A stretch of DNA of 64,000 nt from Costus lasius (taxonomy: Eukaryota; Streptophyta; Magnoliopsida; Zingiberales; Costaceae), in NCBI GenBank assembly GCA_027563935.2, contig JANVAS020000203.1, forward strand, positions 5,456,001 through 5,520,000. Reading direction: 5' to 3'. The notes below the pieces were generated by a model that worked only from the letters and a program-made list of their open reading frames with translations, was not told where the DNA came from and ran no database searches. Positions within the stretch are counted from its first letter, which is position 1, and every line of letters begins with the position of its first letter. A program made the translations under genes and the position numbers. Shown in pieces: positions 49,192-59,779 of the stretch.

Positions 49192-50860
49192 TGAGAGTCC
49201 CCACAAGGGGGCGAAACCCTAAGACATGCACAGATATAACTTTGCATGGGCGGAATCTAGGGTTTCCTAGGATCGCATAGCATGTATTATATGATCAACT
49301 TAGAACAACAATGATCATACCATGGCCATTGTTTGTATGATGTCGAGGAAGAAGAGATCGACAGGGGTCTCCTCCAGAGGATGCGCACACAAGATGAAGA
49401 AGCCGCCTACTCCCTTGGTGCTCCTTGTGCTAGCAAGGTTCCAAGAGGTTCTTGTCGTATGAAAAAGGAAGATGATCTCCTTGCTTGGCGAAAAACTTTC
49501 TCCTCTTGTCGTCCACTCTTCTTCTCACGAGAATGCAAAACTCCCGAAATCACAAGAGGCAACAAAGGCGTGAAGAGGCGAGCAACATGAGGCGTGGTCA
49601 CGTAAGTGATCATGCTTTCTAAAAATAGAAAGCCACTCCCTCACATGCGATCATGGGTTTACCCCATCGCAAACTCCTCTCCATTTGAACCACACGCTCA
49701 CTTGATGAGCTGGTTCATTTCGGTTTGGTCCAAGACCAATTAACCCAAGCAATCCAGTCTAGATCTCAATTAAACCCTAAGGCTCCAGATCTAACCGTTG
49801 ATCTCTTGATGCTTCTGATCTCACTGATCTAGCATCCAATCTCTCGATCGAAGCTTACCGATCTCAAGCCCTAATCAATCAAACATGATCAGACCAGATC
49901 TCACTCACAATCAGAGATTAATTCCCTTTAAACTGAACCCAAAACAATTCAGTCCACACGATCTGACTTAAGTAAGCCATATCATCAAATTGTGCGACCC
50001 TGAGGGTTTCCTTTAAATGTCGGTAACGATAACTTACGTTATCACGATCAGAGAGGGGTATCTAGCAACACATCACTGTCTCCCGATATAAAAGAAAGAG
50101 TCTTCCAAGACTACACCCAAACAACAGCACAAGTGTGAATCAACTCACTAGGCATACATGATTCCTTTGCCACTGGATGTTCTTTATTGGACAAGCCTGT
50201 CAAGCTTGTAACTCCAATATGATGAGCACGATTAGATCAGATGAACATAGTCATCTGGGTATGGCCATACACTTTCTCAATCATCTCATCCAGGGGGCCC
50301 CTTTAGAACATCACACTCCAATGAAGGAGACGGCAATCCTATATCTATCACTAGTGCCCTAACATGACTCAAGCTCACCATCCAAGATAGTCTATAACCA
50401 TTATGTTTCAAATGATATTGAACTACCTCAAAACAATGACAATCATCATTTAGAAACACAAGTGATCTCAAGTCAGAGGACATGTGCCACTTGTTGCAAT
50501 CAAGGATTATTCACATTGTGACAAGCAATTGAATATCCTAATAGGGTCTGTCCAGTACATCCAATGTACCCATGAGTCTACATCTTATTCCATGCTCGAA
50601 GCATCCTATAAGATTAGAATACATATTAGTCTCAATCATATCAGGGCTGTCTCATGTTCACCAAGATATCTCGACTAAGGACTTTACTGCATGTCAGCCT
50701 AGCTGAACATCATTGAGACATTATTCAGAAGTACACTCATTGCAGCAGACAATGTAACAACCTGAATAACAACCATTGCCTTTATAAACATAAGAGTTTA
50801 TACATGATACTGTTACAATCCCAAGGCCTCAAACATTAGCCTTAAGGGCATACCCTAACA
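49192..50860 (-). repeat. Element 5, 5' LTR
   Basis: 1669 bp partner of 32722-34390; sense end GGGGACTCTCA, one base different from the 3' LTR at the extreme terminus. Confidence 0.96.
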
Positions 50861-51091
50861 AGGAAGCCATCGCCATCTTGTGTGCGTCCACTTTGGAGGA
50901 GAGCCGCTTGCCCTCCTGCTTCCAAGTCGCCATCCAAACAATGGCTTTGGTAAGATCACAAATTGATCTTTCCAAACATAAGGTTAATCATATGTTCATG
51001 CCACATGCGATCTTCATGAAATCCTTATTTCCGCCCATGCAAAATTTTAGAAGTGCATGCGTTTAGGGTTTCACCCCCCCCCCCCCTTTCA
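50861..51091 (+). repeat. Element 4, 5' LTR, second part
   Basis: Begins with the second AGGAA copy of element 5's target duplication and ends in a 13-base C run then TTTCA. It matches the end of the 3' LTR at 58227-58457. Confidence 0.95.
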
Positions 51092-51093
51092 AT

Positions 51094-51105
51094 TGGTATC
51101 AGAGC
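51094..51105 (+). other. Element 4 primer-binding site (initiator-Met tRNA)
   Basis: TGGTATCAGAGC, 2 nt after the LTR end. Confidence 0.95.
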
Positions 51106-52887
51106 ATAGTTTCGGTATGATCTATATGATTGCTTCTTTGTGTGATCCATGCTTGCGGTTTGTAAGTAGATCTAAGCCAAATCATCATGCGAAAATACAT
51201 GCTAGACTTTAGATGTATTTTGGGTTTTACTTATTGTTGCGCATGATGTATGTTGGCGCATGTTGAAAGTTGTTTTTACCAAAAAAACTTAACATCTTGC
51301 GCGCCATCCACTTAGATCTATAAGCGCCTACTTGAAATACTTAGACGGGTTACTAGGGTTGAAGTTGTCAGTCTAGTCTGGACCCAACAGCCTGATCAGA
51401 CCATTTGACAGTCTAGATGGGTCGACCAGATAGCACCTATGCGCAAGCATGAGGTGGCTATAGGTCGACTGCAGAAAGGCGTGTAGCGATGTCTGATTGA
51501 GGCAACCAGTGAACGATCATGATTAAGGCCCGGGGTCACACCCGCTTGCTAGAAATCATGTGGGACGTTCAGCCCTTAAGGCATGCATTGTTGACCATGA
51601 GGTCGACGCAAGTCAGTTTTGACTTGGTGCATGCAAGGGCAGTGGATCTGACTTGGTCTGATGAGTGGATCCCTATTAATGGACCGTTGTAAGGTAGTAG
51701 GGCACATAAGGAAATAAAATTGATGCCATGGGGTTTTTCAAAAATTTTACTTTCCTGTTTGGATCACATGTTGTTTGTTTAACCTGATTGGATGTCTATT
51801 TCATCTTATGTTGGCTGCCCTATTTGTGTGCTGTGCTGGGGTCTGCGTGCCTGGATTAATTAATTGTAAATTATTATTGTGATCTGCGAATCACATTTCA
51901 ATTTATGTTAATGTGTAATTGACCTGCGAGTCAAATCATGTCTAGATAGATTAAAATGTAAATTAATTAGACATGAGCACAGAGCATACATGGCAGAGGC
52001 GCATGCAGCAAGTGTCTTCACCAGTGGGAGGCCTAGAGTTCGACTCTAGTACAGGCGCTTGGGCCCGGGCTGGGCCAGATGAAGTGCAAAAGACCCATGA
52101 AGAGCTCAAGTGAAGACTTGTGTAAAACTAGGGTTTTACTCAGGCTTAATGGGCGTTTACCACATAAGATCATTGTGCTTTCTATTTACTGTTTAAGTAA
52201 TATTAGCACCTGCATGAGTTAATCTTCTGCTATCACCCTAGGATATGCATGCTAGTAAGAAGATAAAAGGACCGTTAAAATCCAACGTTAAATATCAAGC
52301 ACGTAAGCCTTCTGACGCGAAACCTCACTGTTCTGACTATCGTTGGGGCCGTGTTGTACCCACTCAGTGGGCACGCCCAGCTATCTTCAGACGGTGTGTG
52401 GTTACACCTGCGTGTTACAGAGAAGGGATTTATCGCTTCTCGTTGCTCAGCATAGCACGTGGTGGTCCAGGGAGTAGGTCGGGTCAGCTTGACCATGTAG
52501 GCTACATATTGAGCATATGTTAGCTATATGGAGGCAGCCATCTGTGGAATCAGAAACTGTGTTGTACCAACTCAGTTGGCACAGTCTTTTGGATTGCCTA
52601 GATGAAGGGGAATCGCACGGGTTGGCGATTAGCATGCATAGCCTACCAGTGATTAGTGCTTGAACTCTCTGTGCATCTTATCTCGCCTGAGCGGGACGCG
52701 GAGACCAAGTATGAAATCTGGATCCCATCTCACTAAAAGAGTTTTACTCTTTCGGACTGTTTTATTGGATTTTTCAGTCAGATAAAATAGTGAGAAAAGA
52801 ATCACTCTTAAGTCCTGGAATGATTCTAACATGGATACTGACCTTGTTGTTCTTGCTATGTTGTAGATTCCTGCAGCAACGAACACC
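51106..52887 (+). other. Element 4 leader (5' UTR) with conserved hairpins
   Basis: GTTGACC/GGTCGAC hairpin 51590-51607; CTGCG-loop hairpins 51840-51851, 51878-51895 and 51919-51934; T-arm-like hairpin CTAGAG-TTCGA-CTCTAG at 52033-52049; bulged hairpin I 52350-52375; bulged hairpin II 52556-52585. Just before gag lies a pyrimidine-rich stretch ending TTGTAG (52861-52866), which resembles a 3' splice site preceded by a TACTGAC branch-like motif. Confidence 0.75.
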
Positions 52888-55800
52888 ACTGGGTTCAATG
52901 TGCGATCCTTACTGGAAAGGGAGAAGTTTGCTGGGCCAAACTTCTCAGACTGGTACGGACACCTTAAGATTGTTCTTAAGGCTGAGAGGAAGCTGTATGT
53001 CCTTGAGACGGCAATACCGCCTCAACCCTCTGCGAACGCCGCAAGGGCGGTTCGGGATGCTTATGAGAAGCATGTCAATGATAGCATTGATGTCGCTTGC
53101 CTTATGCTTGCGTCTATGACGCCAGAGCTACAGCGTCAGCATGAGGATTTATCTGCTATTGAAATTATAGCAAATCTCAAAATGCTGTATGCTGCACAGG
53201 CAAGGACAGAACGCTATAACTTGACAAAACTTTTCTTTCAGAGCAAACTGACTGAAGGGAGTCCAGTGGGAGCTCACGTACTCAAGATGGTTGGGTACAA
53301 AGAGGCTCTAGAGAAACTGGGACACACCATCAATCAGGAACTTGTTGTAGACATTATCTTGCAGTCTCTCCCGGTCTCTTTCGATCCGTTCATCATTAAT
53401 TTTAATATGAACAAGATCGACTGTACACCGGCAGAGTTACTGAACATGCTCTGTACTATAGAGCAGACTCTTGAAAAGGGAAAGCCTTCATCCTCTGTCT
53501 TGATGGTTCCTTCAAGGAACAAGAAGAAGGGGAAGAAGGGCAAAGCCCCTATCAAGAGCTATAACAAGGCTCTGAAACAAAAGATGAAGCGGTCGAAGGA
53601 CAACAGATGCTTCCATTGTGGCCAGCTGGGTCACTGGAAGAAGGACTGTAAAGCGCTCCAAGGAGATAAGAAGGGAAGCAAGCCTTTCGCTTCTGGCTCA
53701 GGTATTTTTGTGACTGAAGTCATGGTATCTTCTTCTATTTCATGGGTGTTGGACACTGCATGTGGAGTTCACATTTGTTCAAATGTACAGGAACTCAAGA
53801 GAAGAAGACAGGTGGGACAGCATGAGGTGGACCTACGAGTTGGAAACGGGGCACGGGTTGCTGCTATTGCTGTAGGACAATATAACATCTCTTTACCATC
53901 TGGTCTTGTATTAGAACTGGACAATTGTTATTTTGTACCGAGCATAACTAAGAATATTATCTCTATTCCTGCTCTTGTCAGGAAAGGGTTTTCCTTTGAA
54001 TGCAAAACTTTAAAGTGTTGTATTTCATTTGATAATATTGTTTATGCTACTGGGTCGATTAACAATGGGTTATTCATGTTGGACATGGAATATTCTGTAC
54101 AACAAATTGATAATAAGAAAGCCAAGTATGCTGATGACAGCACCTTGCTATGGCATAGTCGTTTAGGCCATATTAACAAGAAGCGCATTAAGCGGTTGCA
54201 TGAACATAGACTGCTGGGATCATTCTCCTATGAGGAGCTTGATACATGCAAAGCTTGTTTAATGGGTAAAATGACGAAGTCTCCTTTTTCTAATAAAGGG
54301 CAAAGGGCTTCAGGTTTACTTGACCTCATTCACAGTGATGTGTGTGGGCCATTTAGTAAACATGCCAGAGGTGGCTATTTATACTTCATTACTTTTACTG
54401 ATGATTTCAGTAGATACGGTTATGTCTATCTTATGAGACATAAGAGTGAATCTTTTGACAAGTTCAAAGAGTTCAAAAATGAAGTACAGAATCAGTTAGG
54501 CCGAAATATCAAGGCACTTCGTTCAAATCGAGGTGGAGAATACTTGAGTCGAGAGTTTACTAACTATCTGAAGGAGTGTGGGATTATCTCACAGCTCACT
54601 CCGCCAGGAACACCGCAATGGAATGGTGTGTCCGAGAGGAGAAATAGAACCTTATTGGATATGGTTCGTTCAATGATGAGTCAGGCTACTTTACCTTACT
54701 CCTTTTGGGGATTTGCACTGGAAACAGCTGCAAAGGTACTAAACCGAGTGCCATCCAAGGCCGTTTCAAAGACTCCATATGAGTTATGGTATGGGAAACA
54801 GCCGAGCTTGACATTTATTAAAATCTGGGGTTGCGAGGCTTATGTCAAAAAGCTCGCCTCTGGGAAACTGGAGAGCAGATCTGATAAATGTATCTTTGTC
54901 GGTTACCCTAAAGAAACTAAGGGTTATTATTTCTACGATCCCAAGGAGAACAAAGTATTTGTTGCTCGTACGGCTATTTTTCTTGAGAAGGAATTTCTTC
55001 TGCAAGAGGCCAGTGGGAGAGAAATAAAGCTGGATGAGAATCCAGAAGAAGGACAAAGAAGTCAAACTCAGTTGGATGAGCCTGAGCCAATAGAATAGGT
55101 TACTGAACAACCTGAGACTCAGATATCACGGGAACCGCGAAGATCGGGAAGGATCTGTCGACAGCCTGAGCGCTATGACGGAGTCTACATCATTGATGAT
55201 GAAACCCTCACTTATGCGGATGCGGTCAGTGGACCGAAATCATCAAGATGGCTTGAAGCTATGCGAGCCGAGATGGACTCCATGTCAGATAACAAAGTCT
55301 GGGATTTGGTTGATCCGCCTCAGGGAGTAATCCCTATAGGCTGTAAGTGGATCTTCAAAAGGAAGATTGACATGGATGGTAACGTGGTTACCTATAAAGG
55401 CAGGCTAGTTGAGAAAGGTTTCAAACAAATCTACGGGATAGATTATGATGAAACTTTCTCTCCTGTAGCCATGTTCAAGTCTATTCGGATTATTCTCGCG
55501 ATAGCAGCATATTATGATTATGAGATCTGGCAAATGGATGTGAAAACCGCTTTCCTTAATGGAAAACTAGAAGAGGATGTGTATATGACACAACCTGAAG
55601 GTTTCATCAATCCATCAGATCGTCATAAAATATGCAAATTAAAGAAGTCCATTTATGGACTTAAACAAGCATCGAGAAGCTGGAATATTCGTTTTGATGA
55701 ATCAATCTGTGAATTTGGTTTCATCAAAAATGAAGATGACCCGTGTGTATATAAGAGGTTTAGTGGGAGCGTGATTACTTTCCTAGTCCTCTACGTCGAT

Positions 55801-56775
55801 GACATCTTGATCATTGGAAACGATATTCCTGAACTGCATGCCGTCAAAGCATGGTTAAGAAAATATTTCCAGATGAAAGATTTAGGAGAAGCAGCCTATG
55901 TATTAGGTGTGCGGATCTACAGAGATAGATCCAAGAGGCTTCTCGGGCTGTGCCAGAGTACTTACATTGATAAAGTCCTGGAGAGATTCCATTTAGAAAA
56001 TTCTAAAAGAGGAAATCTTCCAGTCAGACATGGTCTGAATCTTTCGAAGAGCCAGTGTCCTCAAACACAGTCTGAGAAAGATGAAATGGACAACACGCCT
56101 TATGCTTCGGCTATTGGGTCCATTATCTATACGATGTTGTGTACTCGCCCAGACGTCGCTTACGGGTTAAGCGTGACCAGTCGATTCCAAAGTAATCCAG
56201 GTAAGGCACACTGGATTGCAGTCAAGAACATTTTGAAATATCTCCGGAGGACCAAAGATATGTTCTTGATATATGGAGGTCAGGAAGAACTCAGTATTGA
56301 AGGATATACTGACGCTTCGTTCCAATCTAACCAGGATGATTTCCGATCGCAATCAGGCTATGTTTTTAGCTTGAATGGTGGAGCAGTGGTGTGGAAAAGT
56401 TTCAAACAATCAATTGTTGCTGATTCCACAACAGAAGCCGAGTATCTTGCAGCCTCAGAAGCATCAAAGGAGGCAGTGTGGATTCGTAAGTTCGTTCAGG
56501 AACTTGGTGTTGTTCCTTCAAGTGCAGATCCTTTGGTTATCTTCTGTGATAACACTGGAGCAATAGCACAAGCAAAGGAACCACGGTCACACCAGAGGTC
56601 CAAGCACATACAGAGAAGGTTTCATTTGATCCGTGAGATCATAGATCGTGGAGAGATCAAGATCTGCAAGGTTCATACAGATGACAATCTAGCTGACCCG
56701 CTTACAAAGCCTCTGGCGCAGCAGAAGCATGAGAAGCACTGTAATAATATGGGTTTGAGATTTCTCAACCATTAG
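52888..56775 (+). pseudogene. Element 4 gag-pol polyprotein, one premature TAG, no ATG
   Basis: The frame is open from the codon after the TAG at 52864-52866 but has no ATG where elements 1, 2, 5 and 6 start; it reads ACCACTGGGTTCAAT, and the first near-cognate codon is GTG at 52900. One TAG at 55096-55098 (from CAG) sits in the linker between integrase and RT, at the codon equivalent to Q735 of element 2. All other domains are present: zinc knuckle CFHCGQLGHWKKDC, DTAC, integrase triad, YVDD and RNase H. There is one Asp to Asn change inside the integrase LRSDRGG motif (LRSNRGG), which removes the second catalytic Asp, so integrase is probably inactive. Confidence 0.94.
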
Positions 56776-56784
56776 ATTAAGTGC

Positions 56785-56795
56785 AAGTGGGAGAT
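56785..56795 (+). other. Element 4 polypurine tract
   Basis: AAGTGGGAGAT, abutting the 3' LTR. Confidence 0.9.
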
Positions 56796-58457
56796 TGTTG
56801 GGGTATGCCCTTAAGGCTAATGTTTGAGGCCTTGGGTTGTTATCAGTATCATGTATAAACTCTATGTTTATAAAGGCAATGGTTGTTATTCAGGTTGTTG
56901 CATTATCTGCTGCTATATGTATACTTCTGAATAATGTCTCAATGGTGTTCAGCTTGGCTGACATGCAGTATTGTCCTTAGTCGAGATATCTTAGTGAACA
57001 TGAGACAACCTTGATATGATTGAGACTAATATGTGTTCTAATCTTATAGGATGCTTCGAGCATGGAATAAGATGTAGACTCATAAGTACATTGGATGTAC
57101 TGGACTGACCCTCCTTAGGATATTCAATTGCTTGTCACAATGTGAATAATCCTTATGTGCAAACAAGTGGCATATTTCCTCTGACTTGAGATCACTTGTG
57201 TTTCTAAATGAGGATTGGCATTGTCTTGAGGTAGTTCAATATCATTTGAAATATAATGGTTATAGATTATCTTGGATAATGGGCATGAGTCATGTTAGGG
57301 CATTAGTGATAGATATAGGATTGCCTCTCCTTGTTTGGAGTGTGATGTTCTAAAGGGGCCCCCTGTATGAGATGGTTGTGAAAGTGTATGGCCATACCCA
57401 GATGACTATGTTCATCTGATCTAACCACTCTCATCATGTTGGAGTTACAGGCTTGACACGCTTGTCCAACGAGAACATCCAGTGGCAAAGGAAACATGTA
57501 TGCCTAGTGAATTGAATTCACACTTGTGCTGTGTTTGGGTGTAGTCTTGGAAGACTCTTTCCATTATATCGGGAGACAGTGATGTGTTGCTAGATACCCC
57601 TCTCTGTTCGTGATAACGTAAGTTATCGTTACCGACATTAAAGGAAACCCTTAGGGTCGCACAATTTGATGATATGGCTTACTTATGTCAGATCGTGTGG
57701 ACTGAATTGTTTTGGTTCAGTTTAAAGGAGTTTAAACTCTGATTGTAAGTGAGATCTGGTCTGATCATGTTTGATTGATTAGGGCTTGAGATCGGTAAGC
57801 TTCGATCGAGAGAATTGATGCTTGATCGATGAGATCAGGAGCATCAAGAGATGAATGGTTAGATCTTGAGCCATTTGGTTTGACAAGATCTGAACCAATG
57901 CTGGTTTGATTTGGTCTTTGTACCAAATTCCTTTGAACCGGTTCATCATATGAGCGCATGGTTCAAAGGGAGAAGGAGTTGCGAACGGTTCACTTGGAGT
58001 GAACGCTTGAACGCATGAGCGCTTACTATATTTGGAAATCGGTTTTCCAAATTGATGACGCTCCCACGTTCGAAGACTCTCGTCTCTCTCTTGCTCTTCC
58101 TCTCGTGTGACTCGCCTCCACGAGTGTTGAAGGAGGTATTCGGCCAGCCAAGGAAAGAAATCATCTCATCTCCTTCACGCATCTAGGACACCTTGAAGAG
58201 CTTTGCTAGCACAAGGTTCACGCCAAGGGAGGAAGCCATCGCCATCTTGTGTGCGTCCACTTTGGAGGAGAGCCGCTTGCCCTCTTGCTTCCAAGTCGCC
58301 ATCCAAACAATGGCTTTGGTAAGATCACAAATTGATCTTTGCAAACATAAGGTTAATCATATGTTCATGCCACATGCGATCTTCATGAAATCCTTATTTC
58401 CGCCCATGCAAAATTTTAGAAGTGCATGCGTTTAGGGTTTCACCCCCCCCCCTTTCA
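56796..58457 (+). repeat. Element 4, 3' LTR
   Basis: 1662 bp, uninterrupted; C run of 10 near its end instead of 13, which accounts for the length difference from the reconstructed 5' LTR of 1665 bp. Confidence 0.96.
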
Positions 58458-58462
58458 GTGGG

Positions 58463-59765
58463 TACAACACGGCTCCAACGATAGTCAGAACAGTGAGGTT
58501 TCGCGTCAGAAGGCTATCGAGCTTGATATTGACGTTGGATTTTAACGGTCTTTTATCTTCTTAATATCATGCAAATTCTATAGTGATAGCAGAAGATTAA
58601 AGCATGCATGTGCTAATATTACTTAAAACAGTAAATGAAAGCACCATTATCTTATGTGGTAAACGTCCATAAATGCCTAAGTAAAACCCTAGTTTCACAA
58701 AAGTCTTCACTTGAGCTCTTTATGGGACTCTTGTACTTCATCTGGCCCAGCCCGGGTCCAAATGCCCTCCAGGCAGTATGCGCCTGCTCTAGAGTCGAAC
58801 TCTATACCTCCCACCTGGTGAAGCCACTGACTGCAAGCGCCTCTGCCATGTGTGCTCATGTGCTCATGTCTGTTCAAATTACATTTTAATCTATCTAGAC
58901 ATGGTTTGACACGCAGGTCAATTATACATTTTCATAAATTAAAGTGTGATTCGCAGATCACAGCAAAATTTATATTTAATTCCAGGCACGCAGGCCCCAG
59001 CACAGCACACAAGATAAGGGCAGCCCACATAAGATTAAATAAACACCCATTCAACATGTTAAACATGCATACATGTGATCCAAATAGAAATAAAAGTTTT
59101 GAAAAAACCCATGGCATCAATTTTATTTCCTTATGTGCCCTACTACCTTACAACGGTCCATTAACAGGTATCCACTCGTTAGACCAAGTCAGACCTACTG
59201 CCCTTGCATGCACCCAGTCATAACTGACTTGCGTCGACCACATGGTCAACTATGCATGCCTTAAGGGCTGAACGTCCCACATGATTTCTGGCAAGTGGGT
59301 GTGACCCCGTGCCTTAATCATGATCGTTCACTAGGTGCCTCAATCAGACATCGCTACACGCCCTTCTGCAGTCGGCCTATAGCCACCTGTATTGCTTGCG
59401 CACAGGTGCTATCCGGCCGACCCATCTAGGCTGTCAGATGGTCTGATTAGGCTATTGGGTCCAGACTTGACTGACGACTTCAACATTGTTAACCCGTCTA
59501 AGTATTTGAAGTAGGCTTTTAGATAGATCTATGTGAGAGTCGCGCATGATGATAAATTTTGATTGAAAACTTCTATGATAAGCGCAAACAAACATCACAT
59601 GCGCAAGCTTAAATGAAAAATTCATGTAGATCTAACATGTGGTATGAACACATGGCATGTATTTTCGCATGATAACAAAAGCATGCGTATCATGAAGATC
59701 TATCCAAAGCATAAAACCAAACATGGATCACAAGACGACAATCATATATATCAAGCCAAAACCAT
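58463..59765 (-). other. Element 3 leader, primer-site-proximal part
   Basis: Continues from 31282 after removal of element 4. Holds the rest of hairpin I (58463-58471), the T-arm-like TTCGA hairpin 58790-58804, CTGCG-loop hairpins 58906-58921, 58945-58962 and 58985-58996, and the GTCGACC/GGTCAAC hairpin 59233-59250. Confidence 0.75.
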
Positions 59766-59777
59766 GCTCTGATACCA
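59766..59777 (-). other. Element 3 primer-binding site (initiator-Met tRNA)
   Basis: TGGTATCAGAGC in the element sense, 2 nt from the LTR. Confidence 0.95.
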
Positions 59778-59779
59778 AT

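Larger units (their letters stand above)
32722..50860 (-). mobile_element. Ty1/copia LTR retrotransposon, element 5, nested in the 5' LTR of element 4 (about 9.06 kb without insertion)
   Basis: Target duplication AGGAA at 32717-32721 and 50861-50865. The 3' LTR is 32722-34390 and the 5' LTR is 49192-50860, both 1669 bp with about seven differences by eye. Gag is split by element 6 (37813-46882). Two premature TAG codons lie in pol. Confidence 0.96.
31283..58457 (+). mobile_element. Ty1/copia LTR retrotransposon, element 4, nested in element 3 (about 9.03 kb without insertions)
   Basis: Target duplication GTGGG at 31278-31282 and 58458-58462. The 5' LTR (31283-32721 plus 50866-51091) is split by element 5; the 3' LTR is 56796-58457. 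Primer site, leader, gag-pol and polypurine tract follow on the + strand. About 13 LTR differences by eye, plus a C-run of 13 versus 10. It belongs to the same gag subfamily as element 3 and inserted into that element's leader, at the edge of a conserved hairpin. Confidence 0.96.

Noticed and set aside
31283..58457. Nest explained as assembly chimera of similar elements
   Set aside because: Every junction has its own perfect 5-bp duplication, matching LTR partner and continuous interrupted sequence, which a random mis-join would not produce. Long reads would still be the final test.
58852..59223. 123-codon frame in the leader of element 3
   Set aside because: Antisense to the element, not open in the other five leaders, and it spans the CTGCG-loop hairpins.
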